A stretch of DNA of 64,000 nucleotides from Tolumonas auensis DSM 9187 (GTDB lineage Bacteria > Pseudomonadota > Gammaproteobacteria > Enterobacterales > Aeromonadaceae), in assembly GCF_000023065.1 (NCBI RefSeq), contig NC_012691.1, forward strand, positions 792,501 through 856,500. Direction: 5' to 3'. This document shows positions 1-8,265 of this stretch, piece after piece. The translations under genes were made by a program, and so were the position numbers. How positions within the stretch are numbered: the first letter of the stretch is position 1; each line of letters starts with the position of its first letter. Under the pieces are notes generated by a model. It made no database searches. It was not told where the DNA came from and worked only from the letters and a program-made list of their open reading frames with translations.

Positions 1-100
1 CTATTTTACCTGACACCAGACCCAGTGGCGGATCAGCCTTCTCCAGTTGGGTGTAGCCAATGACAACATCATAGAGTTTTACCGAATATTTTCCTGACAC
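1..100 (-). CDS. Partial unknown protein (N-terminal 33 residues)
   Basis: An open frame reads from a GTG at 100-98 leftwards to the window edge without a stop. An AAGGAG Shine-Dalgarno (107-112 on the plus strand, read as complement) sits 6 nt before the GTG, which is why this start was chosen. The visible peptide starts MSGKYSVKLYDVV and contains a DPPLG motif. It looks like the start of a small soluble protein of unknown function. I do not recognise the family with certainty, and the rest lies outside the window. The 171 nt between it and the next gene (101-271) hold only its upstream region; I see no other gene there. Confidence 0.5.
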   Translation of the reverse strand, partial: MSGKYSVKLYDVVIGYTQLEKADPPLGLVSGKI

Positions 101-271
101 CCCAAACTCCTTAAATGGCTTTAATTCTATGAAATAACAAAATTTTTACAGATAGAATTATCAGTGACTACCTCTGATTAGCACAGGTTACGGGATGAAG
201 GACATTATTGGCAAATGGAACTGCTCCAAATCGTATGATCTGGATCAAATGCCTGAATAAAGTGCGGTGCG

Positions 272-1089
272 TTAAGGTTTTCTGCGCCGGGTGTAGCGCT
301 CATTCAGATAGAGCGATAGCAGGATCACACCGCCGCCGGTGAGTAATTTCAGCAAATTGGTGTCCCGGTTCCAAATCAGCAGGTTTACTATCAGACCAGC
401 CGGAATCAACGCATTATTCATGATGGCCAAAGCACCGGCATTAACCAGCGTGGCACCTTTATTCCACAGGAAATAACCTAACCCCGAAGCCCCGGCGCCC
501 AGCCAGATCAATATCGCCCACTGAGTCGGGTGCTCAGGATAGTGCGCTTTACCGAACAAGAACCAGCTAAGCACCGATACCAGCAGTGCACCAAGATGAA
601 AACAGCCAAAAATTGCCAGATGGGGCGGTTGTTCGGTCTGTTTGGCGAGCAATTGTTTATACGCGACTTGCCCTATGGCAAAACAGATATTTGCGCCTTG
701 TACCACAAGGAAGCCCAGCAGATAGTCACTGGTCAAGGCATCGTACCGGATCAGCGCTGCGCCGATCACCGAGAGCACGGCGGTTAGCAGGTAATAAGGC
801 GAGAACCGGCGTGCGAGCCAGTCATAATACAGCGTGATATAAATCGGCGTGAAAATAGTAAAAATCAGCACTTCCGGCACGGTTAATAACAGAAATGACC
901 GGTAGTAAAAGATATACATCACGCCTAACTGGATCGCACCAATCAGCATCAGTTGTATTGCCAATTTCCAGTTCAGCCAGCGACGTCGTAAAAAGGGAAG
1001 AAACACCAGTGCGGCTAAGAAGGTACGTGTCAGCACGGCAAAATAAGAGTCAACCTGACCAGCCAGATATTCACCAATCAGGCTGAAAG
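272..1089 (-). pseudogene. DMT/EamA-family transporter, 5' end cut off by the prophage
   Basis: This is an inner-membrane drug/metabolite-transporter (EamA) family protein with about nine predicted hydrophobic segments and the family block SLIGEYLAGQVDSYFAV near the start. Homologues normally have an extra first transmembrane segment of about 14 residues before this block. Here the reading frame meets TGA just upstream (about 1105), and the host sequence ends at the phage terminus at 1089/1090. A GTG at 1102 inside the phage end could still start a shortened 276-residue product. The matching 5' piece (ATG, GYLVIVT) lies on the other side of the phage at 37036-37058. Inference: the gene was interrupted by phage transposition and is probably inactive. 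The substrate is unknown. Confidence 0.75.
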
Positions 1090-1116
1090 TGTAACCAGTC
1101 ACTCAATCTGTCATAA
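1090..1116 (+). repeat. Left terminal inverted repeat of the prophage
   Basis: The first bases are TGTAACCAG and the segment ends in TGTCATAA at 1109-1116. The right end, read inward, starts TGTAGCCCG and has TGTCATAA at exactly the same distance (19 nt from the tip). 19 of 27 positions agree. Mu-family transposases use ends starting with TG, which fits. The inset TGTCA block is probably the outermost transposase-binding site. Confidence 0.75.
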
Positions 1117-1221
1117 CCGGGATCACTAGATATTAAACGGGAACATATGGGAAAAACTCTGCAGTGGCAAGGGTTTGAGGGCAGATTGGGGCTTAAAATA
1201 ATGCGATCCGAGAGATCCGTC

Positions 1222-1275
1222 TAAAATGTCACATCGAAAGCATTGAATGCCGCGGGGTCATTTAAAATGTCATAT
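1222..1275 (+). repeat. Internal left-end repeats, probable transposase-binding sites
   Basis: Two copies of TAAAATGTCA(C/T)AT lie at 1222-1234 and 1263-1275, and a partial copy (CATTTAAAATTA) lies at 1296-1307. They resemble the TGTCATAA block at the left tip and the TTAAACTGTCA and TGACAAT repeats at the right end. Multiple sites at each end are known for MuA-type transposases. Assigning these as such is inference from position and similarity. Confidence 0.5.
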
Positions 1276-1286
1276 CCAAGAAACGT

Positions 1287-1319
1287 TTATCCAGGCATTT
1301 AAAATTACCGCCTGGATAA
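1287..1319. other. Inverted repeat downstream of the repressor
   Basis: A 9-bp perfect inverted repeat, TTATCCAGG / CCTGGATAA, flanks a 15-nt AT-rich loop. It lies between the left phage end and the 3' end of the repressor gene. There is no strong T-run on either strand, so it is either a weak terminator for the repressor or a protein-binding site. Confidence 0.35.
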
Positions 1320-1363
1320 GTCAGTGACTGTTTAAACGCTAACAATTAGTTAACCGGCCGGGG

Positions 1364-2134
1364 TTAATGAATGTCGTGGCCAACCCAGACCACTTTGCCA
1401 ATCACTGCCAGGTTATATAGATGGTCAGCCGGGACAACCTGGGGCTGATAGTCTGCCTTGTTATCACTAATGATGGTGATGCTGCCGTCGTAGTTCTTCT
1501 GCAGTCGCTTAGCGTAAAGGTCGTCGCCCAGGCGAAGCACGAAGATACTCCCATCCTCTATCTGATTGTGCCCTGTATCAATCAGGATGCTGTCTCCGCT
1601 ATGTATCGTAGGTTCCATAGAATCACCCTTGGCAAACACCACAGCCAGCCTGGCTATATCTAAGCCTCGGAACTTCAGCCATTTGCGACGGAATGCCAGG
1701 TGCCGCTTTACAGTTTCATTTTCCAGGGCACTGCCGGGGCCGGTACTGACATTAATGTGGTAACCAGGTATCAACGCATATTCTTCGTCGAATTCATCTT
1801 TGCAAACGCAGCTGTGCTTAGCGCTTGTTACCGCAATAGGATAATCATCCCCTCGGTACTTTGGGCCGACACCAGTAGCAAGCCAATCAAGGTTTACGTT
1901 GTGGGCGTTCGCTATTTGTATGAACTTGTCGATCGCTGGCATTGAAAAGTAAGGCGGGAAATATTTCCTTACCCCTGATTCGCTTATCCCTACTTTGCCG
2001 CCGAAATCTTTATAACTTAAGTCACCCTTAAGCTCTTCCAGCCTTATATGAATGGTATCTATTCCATCAGCCTGAAAAGATTCCTTAGTATCTTTTTTGA
2101 TTGCCAGTATTTTTTCATCGTAACTATCTGACAT
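1364..2134 (-). CDS. Prophage repressor, HTH plus S24 peptidase domain
   Basis: This 256-residue protein has an N-terminal helix-turn-helix domain (about 29-80, with the recognition-helix pattern SESGVRKYF). The C-terminal LexA/CI-type S24 domain has the GDSM serine (S172) and the YAKRL lysine (K209). The 37-residue spacing matches the catalytic Ser-Lys dyad of the family. It is the only gene on the minus strand in the phage and diverges from the transposase operon, as expected for the lysogeny repressor. The dyad suggests that SOS-triggered self-cleavage is possible, but I see no clear Ala-Gly or Cys-Gly cleavage pair, so that remains inference. The Shine-Dalgarno is weak. Confidence 0.9.
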   Translation of the reverse strand: MSDSYDEKILAIKKDTKESFQADGIDTIHIRLEELKGDLSYKDFGGKVGISESGVRKYFPPYFSMPAIDKFIQIANAHNVNLDWLATGVGPKYRGDDYPIAVTSAKHSCVCKDEFDEEYALIPGYHINVSTGPGSALENETVKRHLAFRRKWLKFRGLDIARLAVVFAKGDSMEPTIHSGDSILIDTGHNQIEDGSIFVLRLGDDLYAKRLQKNYDGSITIISDNKADYQPQVVPADHLYNLAVIGKVVWVGHDIH

Positions 2135-2163
2135 ATCTACATTTCTCTGATTTTGCGTCTTTC

Positions 2164-2265
2164 AAGAATGATAAATAGAAAAAATACCAGCACAAAAAGA
2201 CTTGCCATTCTTTTAGTGTTGATCAATCATTCTTATGTGACGCGGTGCGACGTTAAATCATTCTT
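2164..2265. promoter_or_regulatory. Phage early operator region with CATTCTT repeats
   Basis: The 188-nt space between the repressor and the early operon holds the nonamer ATCATTCTT at 2226-2234 and 2257-2265, its inverted copy AAGAATGAT at 2164-2172, and a shorter CATTCTT at 2206-2212. Two copies are followed by (A/T)TGTG. Repeated operators between divergent repressor and early genes are the usual plan in Mu-like phages. Binding by the S24 repressor is inferred from position only. A palindrome TTGATCAA overlaps the second site. Confidence 0.6.
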
Positions 2266-2322
2266 TTGTGAATGTGTGTTTGTTCGCTTTGCGACACTTA
2301 AAGATACCAAAAGGTGGTTTAT

Positions 2323-2547
2323 ATGTCAGTCAAAACTCAGGAATGGATTAGAGCAGAGCTTATGAAGCTTGGTTATTCACAAGCCTCTTGGGCTCGTGAA
2401 AACAAGTTCCATCCCCGCGCTGTACAACGTTGCATAAAACGCTATGCCCCATCTAATGGTGTAAGTCCAAAAAGAATGGAGGCGCGCACAATTATGTCCG
2501 CTTTATCAAAATCTATTGGAGTCGATTTGCTTGGAGGTGACCAATGA
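2323..2547 (+). CDS. Small early DNA-binding protein (gp16-type of BcepMu-like phages)
   Basis: Starting at ATG 2323, preceded by AAGGTGG, this is a basic 74-residue protein with a HTH-like pattern (YSQASWARENKFHPRAVQRC). It is the first gene of the early operon and its stop overlaps the transposase ATG (ATGA). Position and length fit the small regulators (Ner-like or BcepMu gp16-like) found just before MuA-type transposases. A role as a second repressor or early switch protein is inference from context. An in-frame GTG at 2314 is an alternative start but would sit on the Shine-Dalgarno. Confidence 0.7.
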   Translation: MSVKTQEWIRAELMKLGYSQASWARENKFHPRAVQRCIKRYAPSNGVSPKRMEARTIMSALSKSIGVDLLGGDQ

Positions 2548-4769
2548 AAGAATGGTTTATCTCATCTGAATTGGCTGGATTGGTTGGGTTGCCGCAATAC
2601 CAAGATGGTGTACGTAAAAAAGCTGATCGTGAGGATTGGAAAAACAGAAAACGAGAATCAGGGAAAGGTCTTGAATACCATATAAGTTCACTACCTTCTG
2701 AAACGCGCGCTTATCTGGCTAAAACCATGGCATCTGAAACGGCTTCAGCTATTCAGGATCATGCCAAGGCTGGGGTTGCGATGGCGGCTCTTGCTGATAA
2801 AAGCGCGGTATCTGTCCAGGCGAAAATAGAGAACGGCCGCAAGCTGATTGCTCTCAAGCCAGAACAACGGAAACGCGCTGATTCCAGACTGCTGATCCTG
2901 CAGGTCGCTGATGTGTTTCTGTCGTCTTACCGCGCATGTAACCAGCTCGACGTCGGTCGTCGGTTGTTTTGCGAAGCTTATGCTGCTCGTCAGATACAGC
3001 TTCCAGACTCAGTTTATGACCAGCAACGTTCGTTCAGTTACAGAACATTGATGCGTTGGCAGGACTCTCTGGATAGCGTTGGCCCTGCTTCTCTGGCAGG
3101 TAACTACCAGGGGAAACGCGAAACCAAGCTGGACAGGAATCAGTCATTAGCACAGTTCCTGATTGCTGTTGTAACCAGCAAACCTCACCTGGCAAATAAA
3201 TGGAGCACGCTGCATGAGTTGGCTACTGAATATAAGTCAATGAATCAGCTTGATTGGGACGTGCCTAGTGCGTCCAGCCTGCGTCGTTATTTAACCCGCT
3301 GGTTAAGTGATAACAAAGCTGCATTCACTTATGTCACCAATCCTGATGCCTATAACAACCAGTATCGTACTGCTGTTGAAACCATGTATCAGTGGATGAG
3401 TCAGCCAAATGACGTTTGGGAATTCGACTCAACGCCTGTTGATGCAATGTTGATTGATGGTCGTCATTCAATCATTGCTGTCATCGACGTATTCACTCGC
3501 CGTGTCCGCTTGTTAGTCGCCAAATCAAGTAGCAGTGAAGGCATTTGCCTCTTATTGAGAAAGACTTTTCTTGCCTGGGGAACCATTAATCCTAATGGCG
3601 TTATGCGAACTGACAATGGATCTGATTATGTCAGTAAACGAGTGATGTCTATTTGCAGTTTATTGGATATCAACGTCAGCAGATCCAACGCTTATTCGGG
3701 TTGGGAAAAACCCCATATCGAGCGTTTTTTCAGAACGCTATCACACGGAATGATTGAGTTACTTCCGAGCTATATCGGTCACTGCGTTGCAGATCGATCA
3801 GTGATTGAAGCCAGAAAAAGTTTTGCTGAACGCCTGGCTGATAAACGCAAGCCTGATGATCAACGCGATGTCTATCAACTTGCAATGACTGCGGGTGAGC
3901 TGCAGGAATTGCTCGATAACTGGCTGGATGCCCGTTATCACAACAAAAAGCACAGCACTCTGGGTAAAACCCCTAACGAGAAATATCAGGATGCCCGCTA
4001 TCAACGGTCAGCCATTGTTGACGAGTCAGCACTTGATCTGCTGCTGAATCACATTGGAGAAGCCACGGTATCTAAAGGGTTTATTAAAGCAGGTGGTGTT
4101 AAGTATTCAGCGCCTGAATTGATGGAACACTCATGGAAAGCACAGCGAGTCAGTGTATTCCTCGACCCAAGTGATGTTGGTCGTGCCGTTCTGTACCGCG
4201 CCGGTGATTGGAGTGAACGGGTTGAAGCTATCAATCTCGATCTTCTTGGAAATGGTGTTAGTCCGGATGCATTCCGTGCTGCGAAAAAAGCGGATGCAAA
4301 AGCACTGGCCTCGTTTCGTCGTGAAATGCGCAACCTGGCTAAAACATGGGGTGTCGATACCTTGCACCAGGACGTTATCAACCACTTTGTGGAACAGGCT
4401 AAAGACACTCTCCAGTTCAAACAAAGCGATATCGAATTGGATAACCCAGCGTTATCAGCATTAACAAATGCTATCCCTGCCATTGACCAACAAAAAGCAT
4501 TTAGCGATGAGGAGCTGGCTGCGCTGGAGGCTCGCCGTTTGGCTAAACAGGCTGAGCAGGAATTGAAAGCAGGTCAGGAATCGAAGGTGCTTAAAACAGA
4601 GTATGAACAGGCATTGATTCTTGCTGAGAAGGAGTTGGATCAACCACTGCCTGAACGCGAAAAACAATGGTTAAACAAATACATGAGAAGCCACAAATTA
4701 ATGGCTAAACGGATCACACGTCATTTGGACGAGCTGAAAACAGCGCGCCAGTCCAAGGCTAATGGATAA
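2544..4769 (+). CDS. Mu-type DDE transposase (A protein)
   Basis: This 741-residue transposase catalyses strand transfer for integration and replicative transposition. N-terminal residues 1-250 hold the DNA-binding subdomains (Mu-type HTH, tyrosine-rich). The RNase-H-like catalytic core has D295 (in WEFDST), D357 (in RTDNGSD) and E393 (in KPHIERF), and the last two are separated by 35 residues as in retroviral integrase-type enzymes. A Mu C-terminal beta-barrel and a lysine/glutamate-rich helical tail follow; the tail would contact the ATPase partner. Length is near the 663-residue MuA plus extra tail. The start overlaps the preceding stop with a GGAGG ribosome site. It is followed by the ATPase gene, as in Mu A-B. 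Confidence 0.95.
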   Translation: MKEWFISSELAGLVGLPQYQDGVRKKADREDWKNRKRESGKGLEYHISSLPSETRAYLAKTMASETASAIQDHAKAGVAMAALADKSAVSVQAKIENGRKLIALKPEQRKRADSRLLILQVADVFLSSYRACNQLDVGRRLFCEAYAARQIQLPDSVYDQQRSFSYRTLMRWQDSLDSVGPASLAGNYQGKRETKLDRNQSLAQFLIAVVTSKPHLANKWSTLHELATEYKSMNQLDWDVPSASSLRRYLTRWLSDNKAAFTYVTNPDAYNNQYRTAVETMYQWMSQPNDVWEFDSTPVDAMLIDGRHSIIAVIDVFTRRVRLLVAKSSSSEGICLLLRKTFLAWGTINPNGVMRTDNGSDYVSKRVMSICSLLDINVSRSNAYSGWEKPHIERFFRTLSHGMIELLPSYIGHCVADRSVIEARKSFAERLADKRKPDDQRDVYQLAMTAGELQELLDNWLDARYHNKKHSTLGKTPNEKYQDARYQRSAIVDESALDLLLNHIGEATVSKGFIKAGGVKYSAPELMEHSWKAQRVSVFLDPSDVGRAVLYRAGDWSERVEAINLDLLGNGVSPDAFRAAKKADAKALASFRREMRNLAKTWGVDTLHQDVINHFVEQAKDTLQFKQSDIELDNPALSALTNAIPAIDQQKAFSDEELAALEARRLAKQAEQELKAGQESKVLKTEYEQALILAEKELDQPLPEREKQWLNKYMRSHKLMAKRITRHLDELKTARQSKANG

Positions 4770-4805
4770 CCGGCGCGCAACCCCTTTAAACAGGAGATAA
4801 ACATC

Positions 4806-5531
4806 ATGAAACACAAAATTGTTGAAGTCAAAAATATGCTCAGAACAGAGCATCTGTTGGACAGTCTTTTAAACCGTTCAACCATGGTACCTGGTATCGG
4901 TTTGATCCACGGTCCTAGTGGGTTTGGTAAAACCACCGCGGTCGAATATTTGTTTAACCAGGATGAGGTGAATGGGATCTACATCCGTTGCTACAGAACG
5001 GACACCGTAACTTCACTGCTGGAACAGATTTGCCGTGAAATTGGCATTACGCCACGTCATACATTGCGCAGCATGGTTGACGGAATTGTGGAAGTTGTTC
5101 GTCGTGATCAGATGTGCCTGTTCATTGATGAGGCCGATTACATCGTCGGTAACTCCCGCATTCTTGAAACATTGCGCGATATTTATGACGCCACAGAACA
5201 ACCTCTTGTCCTGGTCGGGATGGAGGAAATCGCCCGCCGTATAAGTCAACGCAAACAGCTGTTTAACCGGATCTCGCAATGGATTGAATTTAAACCAGCT
5301 GATCTGGATGACGTTGCTTTGATTGCCAAAGAAATGCTGGAAGTGCCAGTCAATATTGATGAGGAACTGTTGGATCTGATCCGTCGTCGTTCCAACGGCA
5401 TGGTACGTACCATCGTCAGCGCTCTCGACAAGATTGAAAAAATGGCAATGGCATCGGATGTCGACATCATCGGTATTGGTGATGTTGATGAACGTGAATT
5501 GTTCCACGACGTTCGTCGTGTTCGCCAGTAA
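4806..5531 (+). CDS. AAA+ ATPase, transposition target protein (B protein)
   Basis: This 241-residue P-loop ATPase has Walker A GPSGFGKTT at residues 36-44 and Walker B MCLFIDEAD ending at D108/E109. The family (MuB, TnsC, TniB) polymerises on target DNA, recruits the transposase and gives target immunity. It lies 36 nt after the transposase gene with a GGAG ribosome site. Its length is shorter than MuB (312) and close to the TniB-like form, so the N-terminal HTH of MuB seems to be missing. Confidence 0.93.
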   Translation: MKHKIVEVKNMLRTEHLLDSLLNRSTMVPGIGLIHGPSGFGKTTAVEYLFNQDEVNGIYIRCYRTDTVTSLLEQICREIGITPRHTLRSMVDGIVEVVRRDQMCLFIDEADYIVGNSRILETLRDIYDATEQPLVLVGMEEIARRISQRKQLFNRISQWIEFKPADLDDVALIAKEMLEVPVNIDEELLDLIRRRSNGMVRTIVSALDKIEKMAMASDVDIIGIGDVDERELFHDVRRVRQ

Positions 5532-5561
5532 TTAAAAACAAAAGCAACGGGGAAACTGGTA

Positions 5562-6161
5562 ATGACGGAAGAACAAAACAACAAAAGGGCAGATGCCTGG
5601 CGGTTTATCCAGGCTCATCCGCAGTTCACAGTTCCAGAGTTATCCAACGCAATTGAAATGGATCTGGAGCAATGCAGAACAACAGTTAATCGCTGGGTTA
5701 AACAGAACTATTTGCGACATATCGGAAGCCCTGGTGTTCCAGGGCGACCTAAAAGATTTGCAATGGTGCCTGGTAGCCAACCTCGAATTGGCAAAGGCGG
5801 GAATCCCGGTGATTTGATTCGAAATCAGAAGACAAAAACCGGACGTCAGAAAATGTGGAACTCCATGAAAATCTCACGGGTTTTTACGGCTGACAGCCTG
5901 TGTATAACAGCTGGCGTATGCAAAAAAACAGCGGATGAATTTATCAGGAAACTGGTCGCTGCTGGTTATGTGTCTGCTGTTAAAAGGGTTGATACCAGAA
6001 AACCAAACGATGAAGTCAAAGGTCAATCAAGCAGTTACAGGTTGACCCGAGATACCGGACGGATGTCACCCATTGTCCGAAAGACAGGATGTTGGGATCA
6101 AAATGAACTGGTCCTTTATCCATTTACTAAGGGGGCAGGTGATGAGCAGCGCGTGGCTTGA
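5562..6161 (+). CDS. Early protein with winged-helix N-terminus
   Basis: This 199-residue basic protein has an N-terminal winged-helix-like segment (residues 10-70, ending in the wing-like GVPGRPKRFAMVPG) and a second HTH-like segment near 105-145 (DSLCITAGVCKKTADEFIRKL). Two tandem wHTH units suggest DNA binding. It lies 30 nt after the ATPase gene, in the early operon. I do not recognise a named family. Its last 20 nt overlap the next gene, so the two are probably translationally coupled. Confidence 0.75.
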   Translation: MTEEQNNKRADAWRFIQAHPQFTVPELSNAIEMDLEQCRTTVNRWVKQNYLRHIGSPGVPGRPKRFAMVPGSQPRIGKGGNPGDLIRNQKTKTGRQKMWNSMKISRVFTADSLCITAGVCKKTADEFIRKLVAAGYVSAVKRVDTRKPNDEVKGQSSSYRLTRDTGRMSPIVRKTGCWDQNELVLYPFTKGAGDEQRVA

Positions 6162-6705
6162 AGTGTTGCGCTCCGAGGTCAAAAAAACCTCACTGCAAAA
6201 AGTCGCTGACAAGACGGGTTTATCAAGAACTCTTATTAGTCAGACCTGTAACGACAAATATCCCGGCGATTTAGAACGTGTTCGCCAGGTAGTGGAAAGC
6301 GTTTTCATGGGGGCAAAGGTTAACTGCCCGATCCTCGGTGAAATTCCACAGCACTTGTGCATGGCTCACCAGAAAAAGCAGGCTGGTGAATTGGGTGATA
6401 ACCCGATGGCAATAAAGCTTTATAAGGCATGCCGTTCCGGATGCCCTTATAGCCAGATTGATGAAACAGAGTTGTTACGCCAGCCGATCCGGCTTCATGT
6501 CGCTGATGTTGGGGAGCAAAAAGCAGCCGTCGCATTATATGACGCATCAGCGGTTATTCGCCGTCTTGAGCGGCAGGCCAATTCAGATGCAGGGACCAGT
6601 GGTTCTGTGCAAAAGATTATGAATGACCTGCTTAAGTCTGAACTTGATGCCATGGCAGTCAGATACAACCGCTTACTGAAACAACTGCAGAGGGACGGGA
6701 AATGA
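6142..6705 (+). CDS. HTH protein with a cysteine cluster
   Basis: Starting at ATG 6142 behind GGGGGCAGGTG, this is a 187-residue protein. Residues 5-45 form an XRE-like HTH (TSLQKVADKTGLSRTLISQ). The next region has four cysteines in a CP-x(n)-C-x(n)-C-x3-CP arrangement (NCPILGEI, HLC, ACRSGCPYS), which suggests a zinc or iron-sulfur site. The C-terminus is helical. This pairing occurs in early regions of other transposable phages, but I cannot give a function. It overlaps both neighbours. Confidence 0.75.
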   Translation: MSSAWLEVLRSEVKKTSLQKVADKTGLSRTLISQTCNDKYPGDLERVRQVVESVFMGAKVNCPILGEIPQHLCMAHQKKQAGELGDNPMAIKLYKACRSGCPYSQIDETELLRQPIRLHVADVGEQKAAVALYDASAVIRRLERQANSDAGTSGSVQKIMNDLLKSELDAMAVRYNRLLKQLQRDGK

Positions 6706-6932
6706 CAACAGCTGAAAAAGTTCAATTTGCCGAAGTGCTCCTGTTCATCAAAAGCCAGGGGGCAAACATTGTATCTAAGTTTTTGGCTCCGACACCGGTT
6801 ATCACTGTTGACCGACCTGTGTCTGGATTGGTTGATGAGGCTGTCATGGTTCATGAGCGCGTTAACGGCTTATGGCGCACAACCTATGCGGCTCGGATGG
6901 CGGGTGTTTGCGTGAAATGGAGGGACATGTAA
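6702..6932 (+). CDS. Unknown early phage protein
   Basis: A 76-residue protein whose ATG overlaps the previous stop (ATGA) and whose stop overlaps the next start (TAATG). Such tight packing supports translation. No motif recognised. The C-terminal part is arginine and tryptophan containing and may bind DNA or another phage protein. Confidence 0.6.
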   Translation: MTTAEKVQFAEVLLFIKSQGANIVSKFLAPTPVITVDRPVSGLVDEAVMVHERVNGLWRTTYAARMAGVCVKWRDM

Positions 6933-7159
6933 TGGCATATGAAATTCGCATTCTCCTGGGAGATTGCCCGGATGGCGAAGGGGTTCTGATCTCATCAAGA
7001 CATGATGGCGACGATACCTGGAACGATCTGGGAGTTATGTTGAAAACGAATCTGGCTGCTCTGTTGCCAGGGTTGATTGAGCAGGCAGCGGAACAGGCTG
7101 GTGTTGAACTTCTTGAACCGCCAAGTGCCGCCGTTCCGGTTGGTCAGTTACTTAATTAA
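6932..7159 (+). CDS. Unknown early phage protein, acidic
   Basis: A 75-residue acidic protein (MAYEIRILLGDCPDGEG). Start ATG 6932 overlaps the preceding stop and has GGAGG just upstream. A longer frame from 6872 exists but would run through the upstream gene and lacks a ribosome site. No recognised domain; predicted beta hairpin followed by a helix. Confidence 0.6.
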   Translation: MAYEIRILLGDCPDGEGVLISSRHDGDDTWNDLGVMLKTNLAALLPGLIEQAAEQAGVELLEPPSAAVPVGQLLN

Positions 7160-7172
7160 CGAGGATAAAACG

Positions 7173-7790
7173 ATGAATTTACAAGCAAGCATCCCAGCCG
7201 GTCACCGGGTTAATTCGGCTGGCCATCTGGTTCCGGAAGACCTGATTTCTCCGGTAGACAAACTGCGTGATGACGTCGTGCGCGACATCATTGCCAAGGC
7301 TATCGAACAACGTAATGCACTGGCTTCATTCAAGCTGCAATCCATGCAGAAAATTGCCGATTTCTGCGACCTTTCCGCGGCTGAATATGGCGTCGAATGG
7401 GGTGGTGTTAAAGGCAACGTGACCATGATGTCATTCGATGGCCGTTACAAACTAATCCGCGCGGTCGGTGAGCACCGTGTTTTTGATGAACGGATCCAGG
7501 CTGCAAAGACACTGATTGATGAATGCATCGCTAAGTGGTCGGAAGGCGCTCAGTCAGAGCTGAAAGCCTTGGTAGAGCATGCGTTTCGCGTCAGTAAACA
7601 AGGGCATATTGATGTGAATCAGGTGCTGTCATTACGCCAGATCAGCATCGACGATCCAGATTGGAAATCCGCGATGGATGCCATTGCAGACGCGATTCAG
7701 ATCACCGGAACCAGCCAATATCTGCGGTTGTATGAACGTCAGCAGGACGGGCGCTATGTCCAGATCCCCCTTGATTCAGCGAAGGTGTAG
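7173..7790 (+). CDS. DUF3164 family phage protein
   Basis: Start ATG 7173 has GAGG nine bases before it and gives 205 residues. The opening (AGHRVNSAGHLVPEDLISP) and the following helical KLRDDVVRDII block are those of DUF3164, a family found in early regions of Mu-like phages and without a known role. The protein is helical, with many conserved charged residues. It belongs to the run of closely packed early genes. Confidence 0.82.
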   Translation: MNLQASIPAGHRVNSAGHLVPEDLISPVDKLRDDVVRDIIAKAIEQRNALASFKLQSMQKIADFCDLSAAEYGVEWGGVKGNVTMMSFDGRYKLIRAVGEHRVFDERIQAAKTLIDECIAKWSEGAQSELKALVEHAFRVSKQGHIDVNQVLSLRQISIDDPDWKSAMDAIADAIQITGTSQYLRLYERQQDGRYVQIPLDSAKV

Positions 7791-7792
7791 CC

Positions 7793-7975
7793 ATGAGCCA
7801 GGAATACAGAGAGTTAGCTGAGCAAGCCGCTCAGTTTGAACGCGATGAATACTATCAGTGGGCTCGTAAATTCTGGTTGCTTGCAGCTGATGCCACCGCC
7901 AGTGAAGTTAACCGGACATGGGCAATTAACCGTGCCGATTTTTGCAGTAAACCAAGACCACCAAAAGAAATTTAA
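7793..7975 (+). CDS. ANR-family transcriptional regulator
   Basis: A 60-residue protein with the pattern YRELAEQAAQFERDEYY...WLLAADAT...RTWAINRADFC, typical of the ANR family (AraC negative regulators). Known ANR proteins bind and inhibit AraC-type activators. In this phage it may tune a host or phage activator, which is inference. The gene lies 2 nt after the previous stop. Confidence 0.75.
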   Translation: MSQEYRELAEQAAQFERDEYYQWARKFWLLAADATASEVNRTWAINRADFCSKPRPPKEI

Positions 7976-7989
7976 ACAGGAGTTAAACC

Positions 7990-8265
7990 ATGAAAAAAGC
8001 AGAGTTAATCAATGCCGTTGCTACAGAAATGAATACCGCTAAACACATTGCCGATGAGGCGCTATTTGCGCTGGGTAAAGTGCTGCAGCGCCAGCTGGTA
8101 GCGGGTGAGCCGTTATTGATACCAGGTATCGGAACGTTCTCCATCCTGAATAAAGCGGCACGTTTGGGGCGTAACCCGCAAACCGGTGAAACCGTTGAGA
8201 TTGCGGCTAAGAAGACGGTGAAGTTCAAGGCGGCTAAAGCCCTGGCTGATGCAGTAAACGAATAA
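7990..8265 (+). CDS. HU-family DNA-bending protein
   Basis: 91 residues with the HU/IHF fold: MKKAELINAVA start, central GIGTFSILNKAARLGRNPQTGE beta-arm region (including the arm-tip proline) and C-terminal helix. HU is needed for the Mu transpososome, where it bends the left end, so a phage-coded copy near the transposition genes is sensible. The Shine-Dalgarno is AGGAG before ATG 7990. Its stop codon TAA (8263-8265) abuts the first ribozyme. Confidence 0.92.
   Translation: MKKAELINAVATEMNTAKHIADEALFALGKVLQRQLVAGEPLLIPGIGTFSILNKAARLGRNPQTGETVEIAAKKTVKFKAAKALADAVNE

Noticed and set aside
90-110. CTGACACCCC at 94-103 also present in the tRNA-Pro at about 37173-37182
   Set aside because: A short match explained by chance and by the ribosome-site and start region of an unrelated gene; it does not coincide with the phage ends.
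2153-2365. 70-codon frame across the operator region
   Set aside because: It runs through the repressor operators and the early promoter, and overlaps the better supported small gene at 2323.
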